NCBI GenBank assembly: GCA_034419075.1
Contig: DAOULR010000004.1
Coordinates: forward strand, 45,464 to 109,463
Length of the DNA stretch: 64,000 nucleotides
Direction: 5' to 3'
DNA from: E44-bin88 sp034419075
GTDB taxonomy: Bacteria > Chloroflexota > Dehalococcoidia > Dehalococcoidales > BS750m-G39
Both the position numbers and the translations under genes were made by a program. Positions 27,990 through 35,128 of this stretch are shown here, one piece after another (the first letter of the stretch is position 1; each line of letters starts with the position of its first letter). The notes beneath the pieces were generated by a model. The model made no database searches. It was not told the DNA's origin and was given only the letters and a program-made list of their open reading frames with translations.

Positions 27990-28364
27990 ATGTCCAACAA
28001 TGCCAAGGTAGGCGGGGTTTTATCTATAGTTGCCGGTGGTGTTGGCGTTTTTTGGGCAGTTTTCCTGGTATTCGTCAACACTTGGTTCGAATACTCGACC
28101 CATGTAAATGAATCCCAGTACGATGATTTCTTCAGCTTTATCTTCTTTTTCTACGCCGTTATCGGCACAATCGTGTTGTTTATCAGCGTGCTGGGGATAA
28201 TCGGCGGCATTTATGCACTGCGTAGGAAGCGCTGGGGACTAGCTCTGGCTGGGGCTATAGCCAGTTGCTTGACCTTCCTTCCCTGCGGGGTACCAGCCGT
28301 CGTCTTTGTGTCTATGGGTAAGCCTGAGTTTTCCGCCAATAACCCATCTGGCCCTCCACTCTAA
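27990..28364 (+). CDS. DUF4064-like small membrane protein
   Basis: 124 residues, four hydrophobic segments (about 9-30, 45-67, 70-83, 90-110). The N-terminus is MSNNAKVGGVLSIVAGG, the form of small tetraspan proteins annotated DUF4064 and similar; that match is by pattern only. RBS AAGGGGGGATG precedes the ATG. It sits between ftsK and a duplicated fragment of the ftsK 3' end, so it may have been inserted at that point. No partner or function can be inferred. Confidence 0.6.
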   Translation: MSNNAKVGGVLSIVAGGVGVFWAVFLVFVNTWFEYSTHVNESQYDDFFSFIFFFYAVIGTIVLFISVLGIIGGIYALRRKRWGLALAGAIASCLTFLPCGVPAVVFVSMGKPEFSANNPSGPPL

Positions 28365-28375
28365 GCGCGGGGGCT

Positions 28376-28432
28376 TGTATCATGGACCAGCTCGAAGAGG
28401 AGGGGTTCAAGTGGGGAGGGGAAGAGCTCTAG
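28376..28432 (+). pseudogene. Fragment of a second ftsK gamma-domain 3' end
   Basis: Frame GCTTGTATCATGGACCAGCT onward translates to IMDQLEEEGFKWGGEEL and stop; the intact ftsK ends with IMDQLEEEGFRRDESQG. The protein match is close while several codons have changed, so it is an old duplicate or came from a foreign ftsK. No start codon or remaining upstream gene is present, so it cannot encode a functional protein. It lies 420 bp downstream of the real ftsK end. Confidence 0.75.
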
Positions 28433-28435
28433 CTG

Positions 28436-28678
28436 CTATTCCTTGGCCGCAACGTAGGCGCAGAGCCACGACCACAGGCCCCAGATAAAGAGGGCAATGG
28501 CTATCAGGAACCATTCCGTCGACCATAACTCGAAGACGGCTTCATACTTGACGCCACTTACTATGCCAATCACCAGGCAGGCGAAGGCCAGAATCTCCAT
28601 GATGAAAGCCACCGTGGCGTGGAACTTGGGACCCATACCGAAGAGCAGGAACTTTAGATTTTTGGGAACTGCCGCCAT
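28436..28678 (-). CDS. Small two-helix membrane protein, twin A
   Basis: 80 residues. A hydrophilic N-terminus, two hydrophobic segments (about 22-42 and 55-75), the second reading AIALFIWGLWSWL. It is a paralogue of the 28743 gene (compare AIALWVGGLWSWLLAY). Ribosome site TAAGGAGGC is good. Both have the same promoter arrangement. No family recognised; the conserved Gly-Leu-Trp-Ser-Trp motif is distinctive. Confidence 0.7.
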   Translation of the reverse strand: MAAVPKNLKFLLFGMGPKFHATVAFIMEILAFACLVIGIVSGVKYEAVFELWSTEWFLIAIALFIWGLWSWLCAYVAAKE

Positions 28679-28709
28679 TTTGTTGCCTCCTTAGAGTTTA
28701 CTGCCCTTA

Positions 28710-28737
28710 ATTGTACTGATGAATCAAGCGTTGTCAA
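28710..28737 (-). promoter_or_regulatory. Promoter for twin A
   Basis: Minus-strand TTGACA (28737-28732), 16-bp spacer, TACAAT (28715-28710). Confidence 0.75.
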
Positions 28738-28742
28738 TGGGT

Positions 28743-28994
28743 CTAGCTCTCCTTGCCTGTGGTGTAGGCCAGAAGCCAAGACCATAAACCCCCCACCCAG
28801 AGCGCAATGGCTATCAGCAGCCAGTGGGTCGGGTCCAGCCCAAGCTCTCTGCCCATAGCGGCGGCGATGATGCCCACCGCCAGGCAGGCCGTGCCCAGAA
28901 TGTCCAGAGCCAGCGCTATCCAGGCGTGCCACAGATACCACTTTTTCCCTTTGCCGAAGAGCAGGAGCAGCGGGTCTTTGAGAATTGCGGCCAT
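28743..28994 (-). CDS. Small two-helix membrane protein, twin B
   Basis: 83 residues from ATG 28994, chosen because AAGGAGACCGAT precedes it. It is a tandem paralogue of twin A, with the same layout: MAAILKDPLLLLFGKGKKW, a first hydrophobic segment near 30-48, and a second with GGLWSWLLAY near the C-terminus, ending GKES (twin A ends AKE). The pair and their matching promoters show a recent tandem duplication. Function unknown. Confidence 0.7.
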   Translation of the reverse strand: MAAILKDPLLLLFGKGKKWYLWHAWIALALDILGTACLAVGIIAAAMGRELGLDPTHWLLIAIALWVGGLWSWLLAYTTGKES

Positions 28995-29026
28995 ATCGGT
29001 CTCCTTGACGGGTGTTGTTGCTTTTA

Positions 29027-29054
29027 ATTGTACTATGGGATTAGGGGGTGTCAA
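29027..29054 (-). promoter_or_regulatory. Promoter for twin B
   Basis: Minus-strand TTGACA (29054-29049), 16-bp spacer, TACAAT (29032-29027), the same hexamers and spacer as at twin A. Confidence 0.75.
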
Positions 29055-29108
29055 TGAGGGGTAAAAGTTTGGGGCGGGAAGTCTGCGAAGGTAAAGTGAA
29101 TTAGCTTG

Positions 29109-29849
29109 TTACTTTGGTTTTGTGTTAGAAGAATTAAATTGGACTAATGCATTCCAATTTATTGCACCGTTAGTTACAAATTTATCACTGAACTCGGATG
29201 TAAATCTATTCACTATTTGAGCATATTCTTTGTAAAACTCCGAGTTCCTCTGTTTAGCCGAATGTCCGAGAGGCTCAATTATCTTTAGGTATAAATCGGG
29301 ATTACCGGAAATGAACTCCCAGAACGTTTGACCACAATATTTAAAATAATCACCTTTGTCAGGTTTTGAATCCCGTCCATAACAACATCCGTTCACAGAT
29401 ACTATATGTATGTTAGAATTGCTAGTGCGGAGGGTCTTCTGTGCCTTTCGGAAATCTTCTTTCATTTTTCTGATCTGGCTGCTATTACCCCAGTTTGGTC
29501 CTGACTTAATCGCTATGATGAAACGGGTCCTGTCCTTATCGAATTCTAAATCTATGCCTTGTGCGGACGATTTCCAGCCACCATATACTTTTTTATTTAT
29601 GAAAATGGCCAATCCTTCGAGGAAATCCCCAAATATAGTCTCCTCCTGTGAGGATAAGTAAGCGTCAAGTAGGATTCTAACTAGGTCTTGAGCAAGCAGT
29701 ATATTTTTTGCTTTGAATAGATACGGGTTTTTCCTCCGTAGCACAGTATTGAGTTTTAGTTTCTTAATACTTTCCAACCTAGCTTTGTGAAAGCTACCAA
29801 TATTCCCTTTTACGTATTCGCTAACCTCTGTTATTTCAATAGAGCCCAT
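29109..29849 (-). CDS. Probable type II restriction endonuclease
   Basis: 246 residues, on the minus strand overlapping the methyltransferase gene by 19 bp. The middle carries GIDLEFDKDRTRFIIAIKSGPNWG (in pieces: GIDLEF, then FIIAIKSGPNWGNSS at 110-124), with D100 and K115 as likely catalytic residues and E79 in GDFLEGL. I associate this KSGPNWGNSS segment with a family of type II restriction enzymes (PmeII-like), but recognition sequence is unknown. It is clearly AT-richer than the flanking genes, which argues for horizontal transfer of the pair. Confidence 0.75.
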   Translation of the reverse strand: MGSIEITEVSEYVKGNIGSFHKARLESIKKLKLNTVLRRKNPYLFKAKNILLAQDLVRILLDAYLSSQEETIFGDFLEGLAIFINKKVYGGWKSSAQGIDLEFDKDRTRFIIAIKSGPNWGNSSQIRKMKEDFRKAQKTLRTSNSNIHIVSVNGCCYGRDSKPDKGDYFKYCGQTFWEFISGNPDLYLKIIEPLGHSAKQRNSEFYKEYAQIVNRFTSEFSDKFVTNGAINWNALVQFNSSNTKPK

Positions 29850-30703
29850 GAGTCCATTTTCCTGGCTTTGACGTTATTTTTTGTCTCCCAGATTTCAATC
29901 GAGTCCTGCGCTAATTGGTAGTAGTTATCCATTGTTTCTATGCCAATGTAGTGTCTCTTTAGATTCAAACAGGCGATTGCAGTTGTTCCTGAGCCTATAA
30001 ATGGATCAAGTACTACATCATCTTCCTTGGTAAATAATTTTATAAACCAGGTGGGTAGAGATATGGGAAAAGAAGCACTATGCCCACGGTTAGCGCACTC
30101 TGTAGGAAGATGTAACACATTGGTAGGATAAACATACTTTTTCCCAAGCCAATTTGAGATATTTTTACCAAAGCCACTGCCGACTTTGGATTCGTCTCTT
30201 ATGAGATCTGTTGCGCTAAGTTTAGATAGTCTCTTTTTACTCCAATTACCTATTGGAACCATGACGGCTTCTTGGTACATATTAAATTTCTTCTGCTTAT
30301 TGAATTGTAAGCATCTTTCCCACGCATCTCTGAAACGGTTAGGCCATTTCCCAGGATAGCAGTTTTTCTTATGCCAGATATATTCTTCTGTCCAGAGCCA
30401 ACCTTGTTTTTTCATTTCAAGTATTAACTCAAGTACATATGTCTGGCGTTCGCCATTTTCTGCCCTTTCTTTAATGTTTAGGATAAAAGTGCCGTCATTT
30501 TTTAGGACGCGTTTTAACTCTGAAGATATTGGTAAAAACCAGTTTACATAGTTCTTAATTGGGATCCCTTTATATGTTTTTTTCCGATTGTCGGCGTAAG
30601 GTGGCGATGTGAATATGAGGTCAACACATGAGTTTGGAAGTGTTTTTAATTGTTCGAGAGAATTGCCCTTTAAAATGCTGTCTAGTTCAAACATTGTTGA
30701 CAA
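29831..30703 (-). CDS. Site-specific DNA-methyltransferase (beta class, likely N4-cytosine)
   Basis: 290 residues. The catalytic motif IV is SPPY (residues 33-36, in FTSPPYADNR), and the S-adenosylmethionine motif I is DPFIGSGTT (233-241) near the C-terminus, giving the beta order. SPPY is most often seen in N4-cytosine enzymes, DPPY in N6-adenine ones. It is the modification partner of the endonuclease whose start lies inside its end. There is no clear S subunit or helicase; this is a compact type II system. AT-rich like its partner. Whether the modified base is cytosine is inference. Confidence 0.85.
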   Translation of the reverse strand: MSTMFELDSILKGNSLEQLKTLPNSCVDLIFTSPPYADNRKKTYKGIPIKNYVNWFLPISSELKRVLKNDGTFILNIKERAENGERQTYVLELILEMKKQGWLWTEEYIWHKKNCYPGKWPNRFRDAWERCLQFNKQKKFNMYQEAVMVPIGNWSKKRLSKLSATDLIRDESKVGSGFGKNISNWLGKKYVYPTNVLHLPTECANRGHSASFPISLPTWFIKLFTKEDDVVLDPFIGSGTTAIACLNLKRHYIGIETMDNYYQLAQDSIEIWETKNNVKARKMDSWALLK

Positions 30704-30771
30704 TACCTTTAATACTCACGCGGTTTATATTAGTTTACTAAATAATTAGTTTTTTGAAAATAGGCTGTTAC

Positions 30772-30915
30772 TCACCTCCCCCTCCCCAATCTCTTTAAAA
30801 TCGCATCCATGTAAACCCGTGCCAGGTTCTTGCCGTGCTTGGACATGCGCTCCCGCTTCTTCTTGAGCTTCTTCTCGCGGCGCTCCTGTTTGGTCTCCAG
30901 CTCGTCGTCGCTCAT
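30772..30915 (-). CDS. Small basic protein translated from the uvrB stop
   Basis: 47 residues whose ATG (30915) overlaps the uvrB stop as ATGA, with GGAGATGGAG upstream within uvrB. It is very highly charged: MSDDELETKQERREKKLKKK, then RERMSKHGKNLARVYMDA, with a short hydrophobic end. No cysteines or membrane segment. I do not recognise it. The strong coupling to uvrB suggests a co-translated partner in excision repair or an RNA/DNA-binding regulator, but there is no direct evidence. Confidence 0.7.
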   Translation of the reverse strand: MSDDELETKQERREKKLKKKRERMSKHGKNLARVYMDAILKRLGRGR

Positions 30916-32909
30916 TTCTCCATCTCCACAATCTCCACCGGCTCGAACTCCTTGCGCAGCTCAACGATGCGGTCCCGGATTAGCGCCGCCTTTTCGAACT
31001 CCAGGTTGCGGGCGGCGGTCTTCATCTGGCCCTCTAATTCCTTGATGAGGCGGGTGACGTCCTCGCGGGTGGGTGGGGCTTCGGCGCTATAGACGGCGCG
31101 GACCTCGGCGGCGACCTTGACGCGCTCGGTGATGTCCCTGATGGCCTTGCGGATGCCCTGCGGGGTGATGCCGTGCTCCTGGTTAAAGTCCTCCTGGATG
31201 CGGCGGCGGCGCTGGGTCTCGTCGATGGCGGCCTGCATGGACTTGGTGATGGTGTCGGCGTACATGATGACGTGGCCGTCAATGTGGCGGGCGGCGCGGC
31301 CCATCGTCTGAATCAAAGCCCCCTCCGACCTGAGGTAGCCCTCCTTGTCGGCATCGAGAATAGCCACCAGGCTGACCTCGGGCAAATCGAGCCCTTCGCG
31401 CAGCAGGTTTATGCCCACCACCACGTCGTAGACGCCCAGGCGCAGGTCGCGCAGGATTTCCACCCTCTCCAGGGTATCAATCTCCGAATGCAGATAGTGG
31501 GTCTTGACGCCCATCTCAATGAGGTAGTCGGCCAGCTCCTCGGCCATGCGCTTGGTCAGCGTGGTCACCAGGCAGCGCTCCTTCTTGTCCACGCGCGCCT
31601 TAATCTGCTCCATGAGGTCGTCAATCTGCCCCTTGGTCGGCTTGATTTCCACCGTCGGCTCCAAAAGCCCGGTGGGGCGGACTAATTGCTCGACGACCTG
31701 CTGGCTGTGCTGGTACTCGTATTCGCCGGGGGTGGCTGAGGTATAGACGACCTGGTTGATGCGCTGGCCGAACTCGGTAAAATTCAGGGGGCGGTTGTCC
31801 AGAGCGGAGGGCAGGCGAAAGCCGTACTCCACCAGCGTTTCCTTGCGGGCGACATCGCCGTGGTACATGCCGCGTATCTGGGGGATGGTCATGTGCGACT
31901 CGTCAATAAAGAGGAGGAAGTCTTTGGGGAAGTAGTCCAAAAGCGTCGAAGGGGGGCTGCCGGGAGGTCGCTGCGCCAGGTGGCGGGAGTAGTTCTCCAC
32001 GGCGTGGCAGTAGCCCGCCTCACGCAGCATCTCCATATCATAGTTGGTGCGGGCCTCCAGCCGGGCGGCCTCCAAGAGCTTACCCTGGCCTTTGAGCTCG
32101 ACAAGGCGCTCGGCAAGCTCCTCCTTAATGCTGTCAATGGCCGTGAGCAGCTTGTTGTGAGAGGTGACGAAATGCTTGGCGGGGTAGATATCCACCGCCT
32201 CCATCTCGTTGAGCATTTCGCCGGTGAGGGGGTCAATCTCAATGATGCGCTCCAGCGTGTCGCCGAAGAACTCGATGCGCAGGGCCAAATCCTCGTATGA
32301 GGGCTGAATCTCAAGGGTGTCGCCGCGGACGCGGAACTTGCCCCGGGTGAAATCAATGTCGTTGCGCTCGTACTGCATGTCCACCAGCTGCCGCAGCAGA
32401 TCGCGGCGGGAGTAGCTCTCACCCTTCTTGAGGCTCAAAACGAAGCTGCGGTATTCCTCGGGCTCGCCCAGGCCGTAGATGCAGGAGACCGAAGCCACGA
32501 TGACCACGTCCCGCCGCTGGAAGAGGGAACGGGTGGCGGCGTGGCGCAGCTTGTCGATTTCCTCGTTGATGTCAATCTCCTTCTCGATGAAGGTGTCGGT
32601 GCGGGGAAGGTAGGCCTCGGGCTGGTAATAATCGTAGTAGCTGACGAAGTACTCCACGGCGTTTTCGGGGAAGAACTCCTTGAACTCGGTGGAGAGCTGG
32701 GCGGCCAAAGTCTTGTTGTGGCAGATGACCAGCGTGGGGCGCTGCACGCGGGCGATGACGTTGGCCATGGTGAAGGTCTTGCCGCTGCCCGTAACGCCGA
32801 GCAGCGTCTGGTGCTTATAGTCCTTTTCCAGACCCTCCACCAGCCTGTCCACCGCCTGGGGCTGGTCGCCGGTCATCTTAAAGTCAGAGACAATCTTGAA
32901 GTCGGGCAT
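30912..32909 (-). CDS. uvrB: UvrABC system protein B
   Basis: 665 residues. UvrB verifies and holds DNA damage and opens the strands. Walker A GVTGSGKTFTMAN at about residues 39-51, the beta-hairpin YYDYYQPEAYLP, DESHMTIPQ (Walker B), the helicase motif VVVGINLLREGLDLPEV and QTMGRAARH. The C-terminal UVR coiled coil (about 623-660) with LEFEKAALIRDRI contacts UvrC. Full length. The start ATG sits only 6 nt beyond a -10 hexamer (see the promoter entry), so the transcript is probably leaderless. uvrC is elsewhere in the window (42317-44134). Confidence 0.97.
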   Translation of the reverse strand: MPDFKIVSDFKMTGDQPQAVDRLVEGLEKDYKHQTLLGVTGSGKTFTMANVIARVQRPTLVICHNKTLAAQLSTEFKEFFPENAVEYFVSYYDYYQPEAYLPRTDTFIEKEIDINEEIDKLRHAATRSLFQRRDVVIVASVSCIYGLGEPEEYRSFVLSLKKGESYSRRDLLRQLVDMQYERNDIDFTRGKFRVRGDTLEIQPSYEDLALRIEFFGDTLERIIEIDPLTGEMLNEMEAVDIYPAKHFVTSHNKLLTAIDSIKEELAERLVELKGQGKLLEAARLEARTNYDMEMLREAGYCHAVENYSRHLAQRPPGSPPSTLLDYFPKDFLLFIDESHMTIPQIRGMYHGDVARKETLVEYGFRLPSALDNRPLNFTEFGQRINQVVYTSATPGEYEYQHSQQVVEQLVRPTGLLEPTVEIKPTKGQIDDLMEQIKARVDKKERCLVTTLTKRMAEELADYLIEMGVKTHYLHSEIDTLERVEILRDLRLGVYDVVVGINLLREGLDLPEVSLVAILDADKEGYLRSEGALIQTMGRAARHIDGHVIMYADTITKSMQAAIDETQRRRRIQEDFNQEHGITPQGIRKAIRDITERVKVAAEVRAVYSAEAPPTREDVTRLIKELEGQMKTAARNLEFEKAALIRDRIVELRKEFEPVEIVEMEK

Positions 32910-32915
32910 ACTAAT

Positions 32916-32944
32916 AGTATAGCTTTTGAGGCTAGCGCTGACAA
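32916..32944 (-). promoter_or_regulatory. uvrB promoter abutting the start codon
   Basis: Minus-strand TTGTCA (32944-32939), 17-bp spacer, TATACT (32921-32916), then only ATTAGT before ATG at 32909. Transcription would start at or one base before the ATG. No SOS-box-like palindrome recognised. Confidence 0.75.
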
Positions 32945-32957
32945 TGCTATTGAGCTA

Positions 32958-32986
32958 TTGACAGGACGCCGCATATCTTATAGACT
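32958..32986 (+). promoter_or_regulatory. Promoter for dodecin, divergent from uvrB
   Basis: TTGACA (32958-32963), 17-bp spacer, TAGACT (32981-32986), 45 bp upstream of the dodecin start. Confidence 0.65.
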
Positions 32987-33031
32987 GTGTATTCACATAC
33001 AGGAATGGCTTTAAAAGAAAAGGAGGCTAAT

Positions 33032-33244
33032 ATGTCGGAGAGCGTTTACAAGATAATCACTCTGGTGGGCACCAGCACCAATTCGTGGGAGGACGCAGCC
33101 CGGGAGGCGGTGGAGACCGCGGGCAAGACGCTGCGCGACCTGCGCATCGCCGAGATCGAAGAGCTGGACATGCAGATTGACAAGGGCAAGGTTATCAACT
33201 ACCGGGCCAAGGTAAAGTTATCCTTTAAGTACGAAGGCAAATAG
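33032..33244 (+). CDS. Dodecin (flavin-binding)
   Basis: 70 residues from ATG 33032 with AAAAGGAGGC in front. Matches the dodecin family: VYKIITLVGTSTNSWEDAAREAV, LRIAEIEELDMQIDKGKVI and a C-terminal strand YRAKVKLSFKYEG. It forms a dodecamer that stores FMN/riboflavin. Length is normal for the family. A hairpin terminator lies 35 bp downstream. Confidence 0.9.
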   Translation: MSESVYKIITLVGTSTNSWEDAAREAVETAGKTLRDLRIAEIEELDMQIDKGKVINYRAKVKLSFKYEGK

Positions 33245-33277
33245 GCTGATAGCTTAGCAACCTAATACCAGGAGACG

Positions 33278-33312
33278 TCGGGGAGGGGCGTTTACCCCTC
33301 CCTGATTTTTTT
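33278..33312 (+). terminator. Rho-independent terminator after dodecin
   Basis: GGGGAGGGG / CCCCTCCC arms around CGTTTA, followed by TGATTTTTTTATG. Confidence 0.8.
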
Positions 33313-33577
33313 ATGATTGGGAGTATTTGCGGCAGCCGTACCAGTAAACAACCCAGAACGTCAGCCCGTAGCCAGCTATCCTGACGGCGTACAGGAGGCC
33401 TTCCAGCGTCTCTTTCAGGTCGAGGAGGGTGAACAGGTGCGAGACGCCGAAGAACCCGAAGGCGGCGCCCAGCAGCAGGGCCCACGTCCTTCGATTTTTG
33501 ATGTAGGCGGTGACGCCCATGGAGAGGATGATGACGCAGAAGATGAAGTTGGTGAGGATTTGGGGGTCTATATCCAT
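33311..33577 (-). CDS. Small hydrophobic membrane protein
   Basis: 88 residues with three hydrophobic segments (about 8-24, 31-52, 63-80). ATG start with CCAAAGGAGC just upstream. The C-terminus is short and polar (CRKYSQS). No known domain recognised. It is convergent with the dodecin terminator. Confidence 0.65.
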   Translation of the reverse strand: MDIDPQILTNFIFCVIILSMGVTAYIKNRRTWALLLGAAFGFFGVSHLFTLLDLKETLEGLLYAVRIAGYGLTFWVVYWYGCRKYSQS

Positions 33578-33620
33578 TTTTAGCTCCTTTGGGGGGAAGG
33601 TTGGGCTACTGCGAGGATTA

Positions 33621-34262
33621 CTATTTAATTAGCTGAAGTGCCCTTCTAGGCCTTATTACTTCGAGATGATATCTTTCCCTTAATTCTTTCCCGAGGTTTA
33701 GAAGGTCTCCATCCATAGTTACAAAATACGCTGCCTTCTGTAATATTGCGGTTATAACCAGTATTGCATCTTGAGTTCTTAGCGTAGGATAGAGAAAGAC
33801 TAGGGAAGAGTAGATGTCAAAGTAATCTGCTGTATCAGATGGGGTAGTTGTCGATATTATTTCAATTTTACGCTCGAATAAAGTATCGAATCCCTTCGAA
33901 GCTAATTCATAAAGCTTTCTTGAGAGTTCCTGTGGGAAACTAACTTCTTTTGTCTCCCTTTTATAGCTCCATCTAGAGATTGGTATTCCTTTCGTGAACA
34001 TAATAATACTGCGAACTTCATCTCTTATGCCTGAAAATACTTCTGATAAGGAAAGCTCGGTGACTAAAAGTTGCTGGTTGTTATCTGAAAGTTCCAACGC
34101 TCTATCAATGAAATCACACGATTCCTTGTATCGGTTTCTGTAGACGTCCCCAAATTCTTGGGCTAAATGGAACTCCTGTGTCACGAATTCCATAACCTTG
34201 TTGGTCATCAGCCAGTGGACTATTACGTTTGTATCTATGAGCCACTTGTGTATAGTAGCCAT
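33621..34262 (-). CDS. PIN-like domain protein, possible toxin RNase
   Basis: 213 residues. The N-terminus LIDTNVIVHWLM is the PIN fold start with Asp10. Other acidic residues in the right order: E74 in LSEVFSG, D165 in TQDAILV and D184/D186 in TMDGDLL, sufficient for a four-acid metal site. It is longer than typical VapC (~130); a helical insertion of about 50 residues sits between the first two acids. The gene is AT-rich and follows two tiny basic ORFs with TAATG overlap, so it may be the effector of a toxin-antitoxin pair. Confidence 0.72.
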   Translation of the reverse strand: MATIHKWLIDTNVIVHWLMTNKVMEFVTQEFHLAQEFGDVYRNRYKESCDFIDRALELSDNNQQLLVTELSLSEVFSGIRDEVRSIIMFTKGIPISRWSYKRETKEVSFPQELSRKLYELASKGFDTLFERKIEIISTTTPSDTADYFDIYSSLVFLYPTLRTQDAILVITAILQKAAYFVTMDGDLLNLGKELRERYHLEVIRPRRALQLIK

Positions 34263-34399
34263 TACTTCTTTGTCCGCTTTTTAGGAGACCAAAGACCTTT
34301 TATCTGTCCCCTTTGACCTCCGCTCGTAGTCTTCCCTCTTACGGAGTAATATTTCTTAGTAACGGGGTTATATATTCTTTTAGTCCTTCTACTTGCCAT
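34262..34399 (-). CDS. Small basic protein coupled to the PIN gene
   Basis: 45 residues, TAATG overlap with the PIN start and a GAGG 9 nt before its own ATG. Sequence is basic and contains PVTKKYYSVRGKTT and GQIKGLWSPKKRT. No known antitoxin fold or family recognised. Position immediately upstream of the PIN gene is where an antitoxin would be expected, but antitoxins usually have a DNA-binding domain and acidic tail, which this lacks. Confidence 0.6.
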   Translation of the reverse strand: MASRRTKRIYNPVTKKYYSVRGKTTSGGQRGQIKGLWSPKKRTKK

Positions 34400-34458
34400 T
34401 AAACTAGACCTCATTGATTAGCTTTTTATAAAAATCTTTCCCTGTTTGATTGGCATGT

Positions 34459-34578
34459 TTACTCTGGGGTAGACCTGCGGAAAGGCTTTACTGTGACCGT
34501 TTTCCGTGTCTTACCTGGCTTAGCTCTTTTGTATTCACGTACAGGGACAATCTTCTTTCCTTCTTTTGTCTTGGCCAC
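34459..34578 (-). CDS. Tiny basic protein, first gene of the PIN operon
   Basis: 39 residues, GTG start at 34578 with GGAGGTGGTTATA in front. It is highly basic (MAKTKEGKKIVPVREYKRAK, then PGKTRKTVTVKPFRR) and has no known fold. A 12-codon open frame separates it from the 45-residue gene. Real translation is supported by the ribosome site and the extended -10 just upstream, but the length makes it uncertain. Confidence 0.5.
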   Translation of the reverse strand: MAKTKEGKKIVPVREYKRAKPGKTRKTVTVKPFRRSTPE

Positions 34579-34613
34579 TATAACCACCTCCTTTTTGTTT
34601 ACTCCCCCCAAAT

Positions 34614-34622
34614 ATTATACCA
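34614..34622 (-). promoter_or_regulatory. Extended -10 promoter for the PIN operon
   Basis: Minus-strand TGG-TATAAT (34622-34614), 36 bp before the first small gene. No -35 match. It starts directly after the stop of the 34626 gene. Confidence 0.5.
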
Positions 34623-34625
34623 CCC

Positions 34626-35117
34626 CTAATCCCCTTTCCCCTCCCCACCCTCAACCTCCTCAGCAATGCCGATGCGCTTCACCGAAAGGGGCACATAGTT
34701 GACCATCTTGCACTCAATCAGGTCTTTAAGCTCCTTCTCGGCGGGAGTAAGCGCCGCCTTTTCCGTCTTGACCTCGATGAAGTCAACGCCCTCGCCGTAC
34801 TTGATGCCGACGAAGTCAACGGGCTCGCCGCCGAGATAAAAGAGACGGTCATAATGCGTCAGCTCCAGAGTGGCCAATAGCTCGTTGAGCTTACCCGCCC
34901 TGACGGCCTCGCTGGAGGTAATAGATTTGAGGACATCGCGGGGCAGGCTTTCCAAAATGCGCTGAATCTCCCGCACCGAGTCCGCCGAAGCCAGAGCGAA
35001 GCGCAGCTTTTCGGCCAGCTGGTCAACGTCGGTGGCGGGGGCCTTCCTCATCCGAAAGATTAAGACTATGATTACAATGACGAGGAGGAAGATTACGGCC
35101 AGGAGGGCGTATTCCAT
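34626..35117 (-). CDS. Membrane-anchored Holliday-junction-resolvase-like nuclease
   Basis: 163 residues. A single N-terminal membrane helix (about 4-22) is followed by a coiled-coil-like region and a C-terminal PD-(D/E)XK domain: D101 in PVDFVGI, then D112 and the E115-V-K117 of VDFIEVKTEKAALTPAEKEL. This is the layout of proteins annotated as Holliday-junction-resolvase-related. GGAGACAAG precedes the ATG. It lies at the head of the ruvA/ruvC side of the chromosome, which fits a branch-migration or DNA-repair role, though the genes are separated by a PRC-barrel gene. Confidence 0.75.
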   Translation of the reverse strand: MEYALLAVIFLLVIVIIVLIFRMRKAPATDVDQLAEKLRFALASADSVREIQRILESLPRDVLKSITSSEAVRAGKLNELLATLELTHYDRLFYLGGEPVDFVGIKYGEGVDFIEVKTEKAALTPAEKELKDLIECKMVNYVPLSVKRIGIAEEVEGGEGKGD

Positions 35118-35128
35118 CTTGTCTCCTT

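Noticed and set aside
28306..28488. 60-residue open frame across the DUF4064-like end and the ftsK fragment
   Set aside because: It is in a different frame from both, arginine-rich from GC-rich sequence, with no ribosome site; the ftsK-derived frame explains the region.
34418..34456. 12-residue ORF between the two tiny basic genes of the PIN operon
   Set aside because: Too short, without ribosome site.
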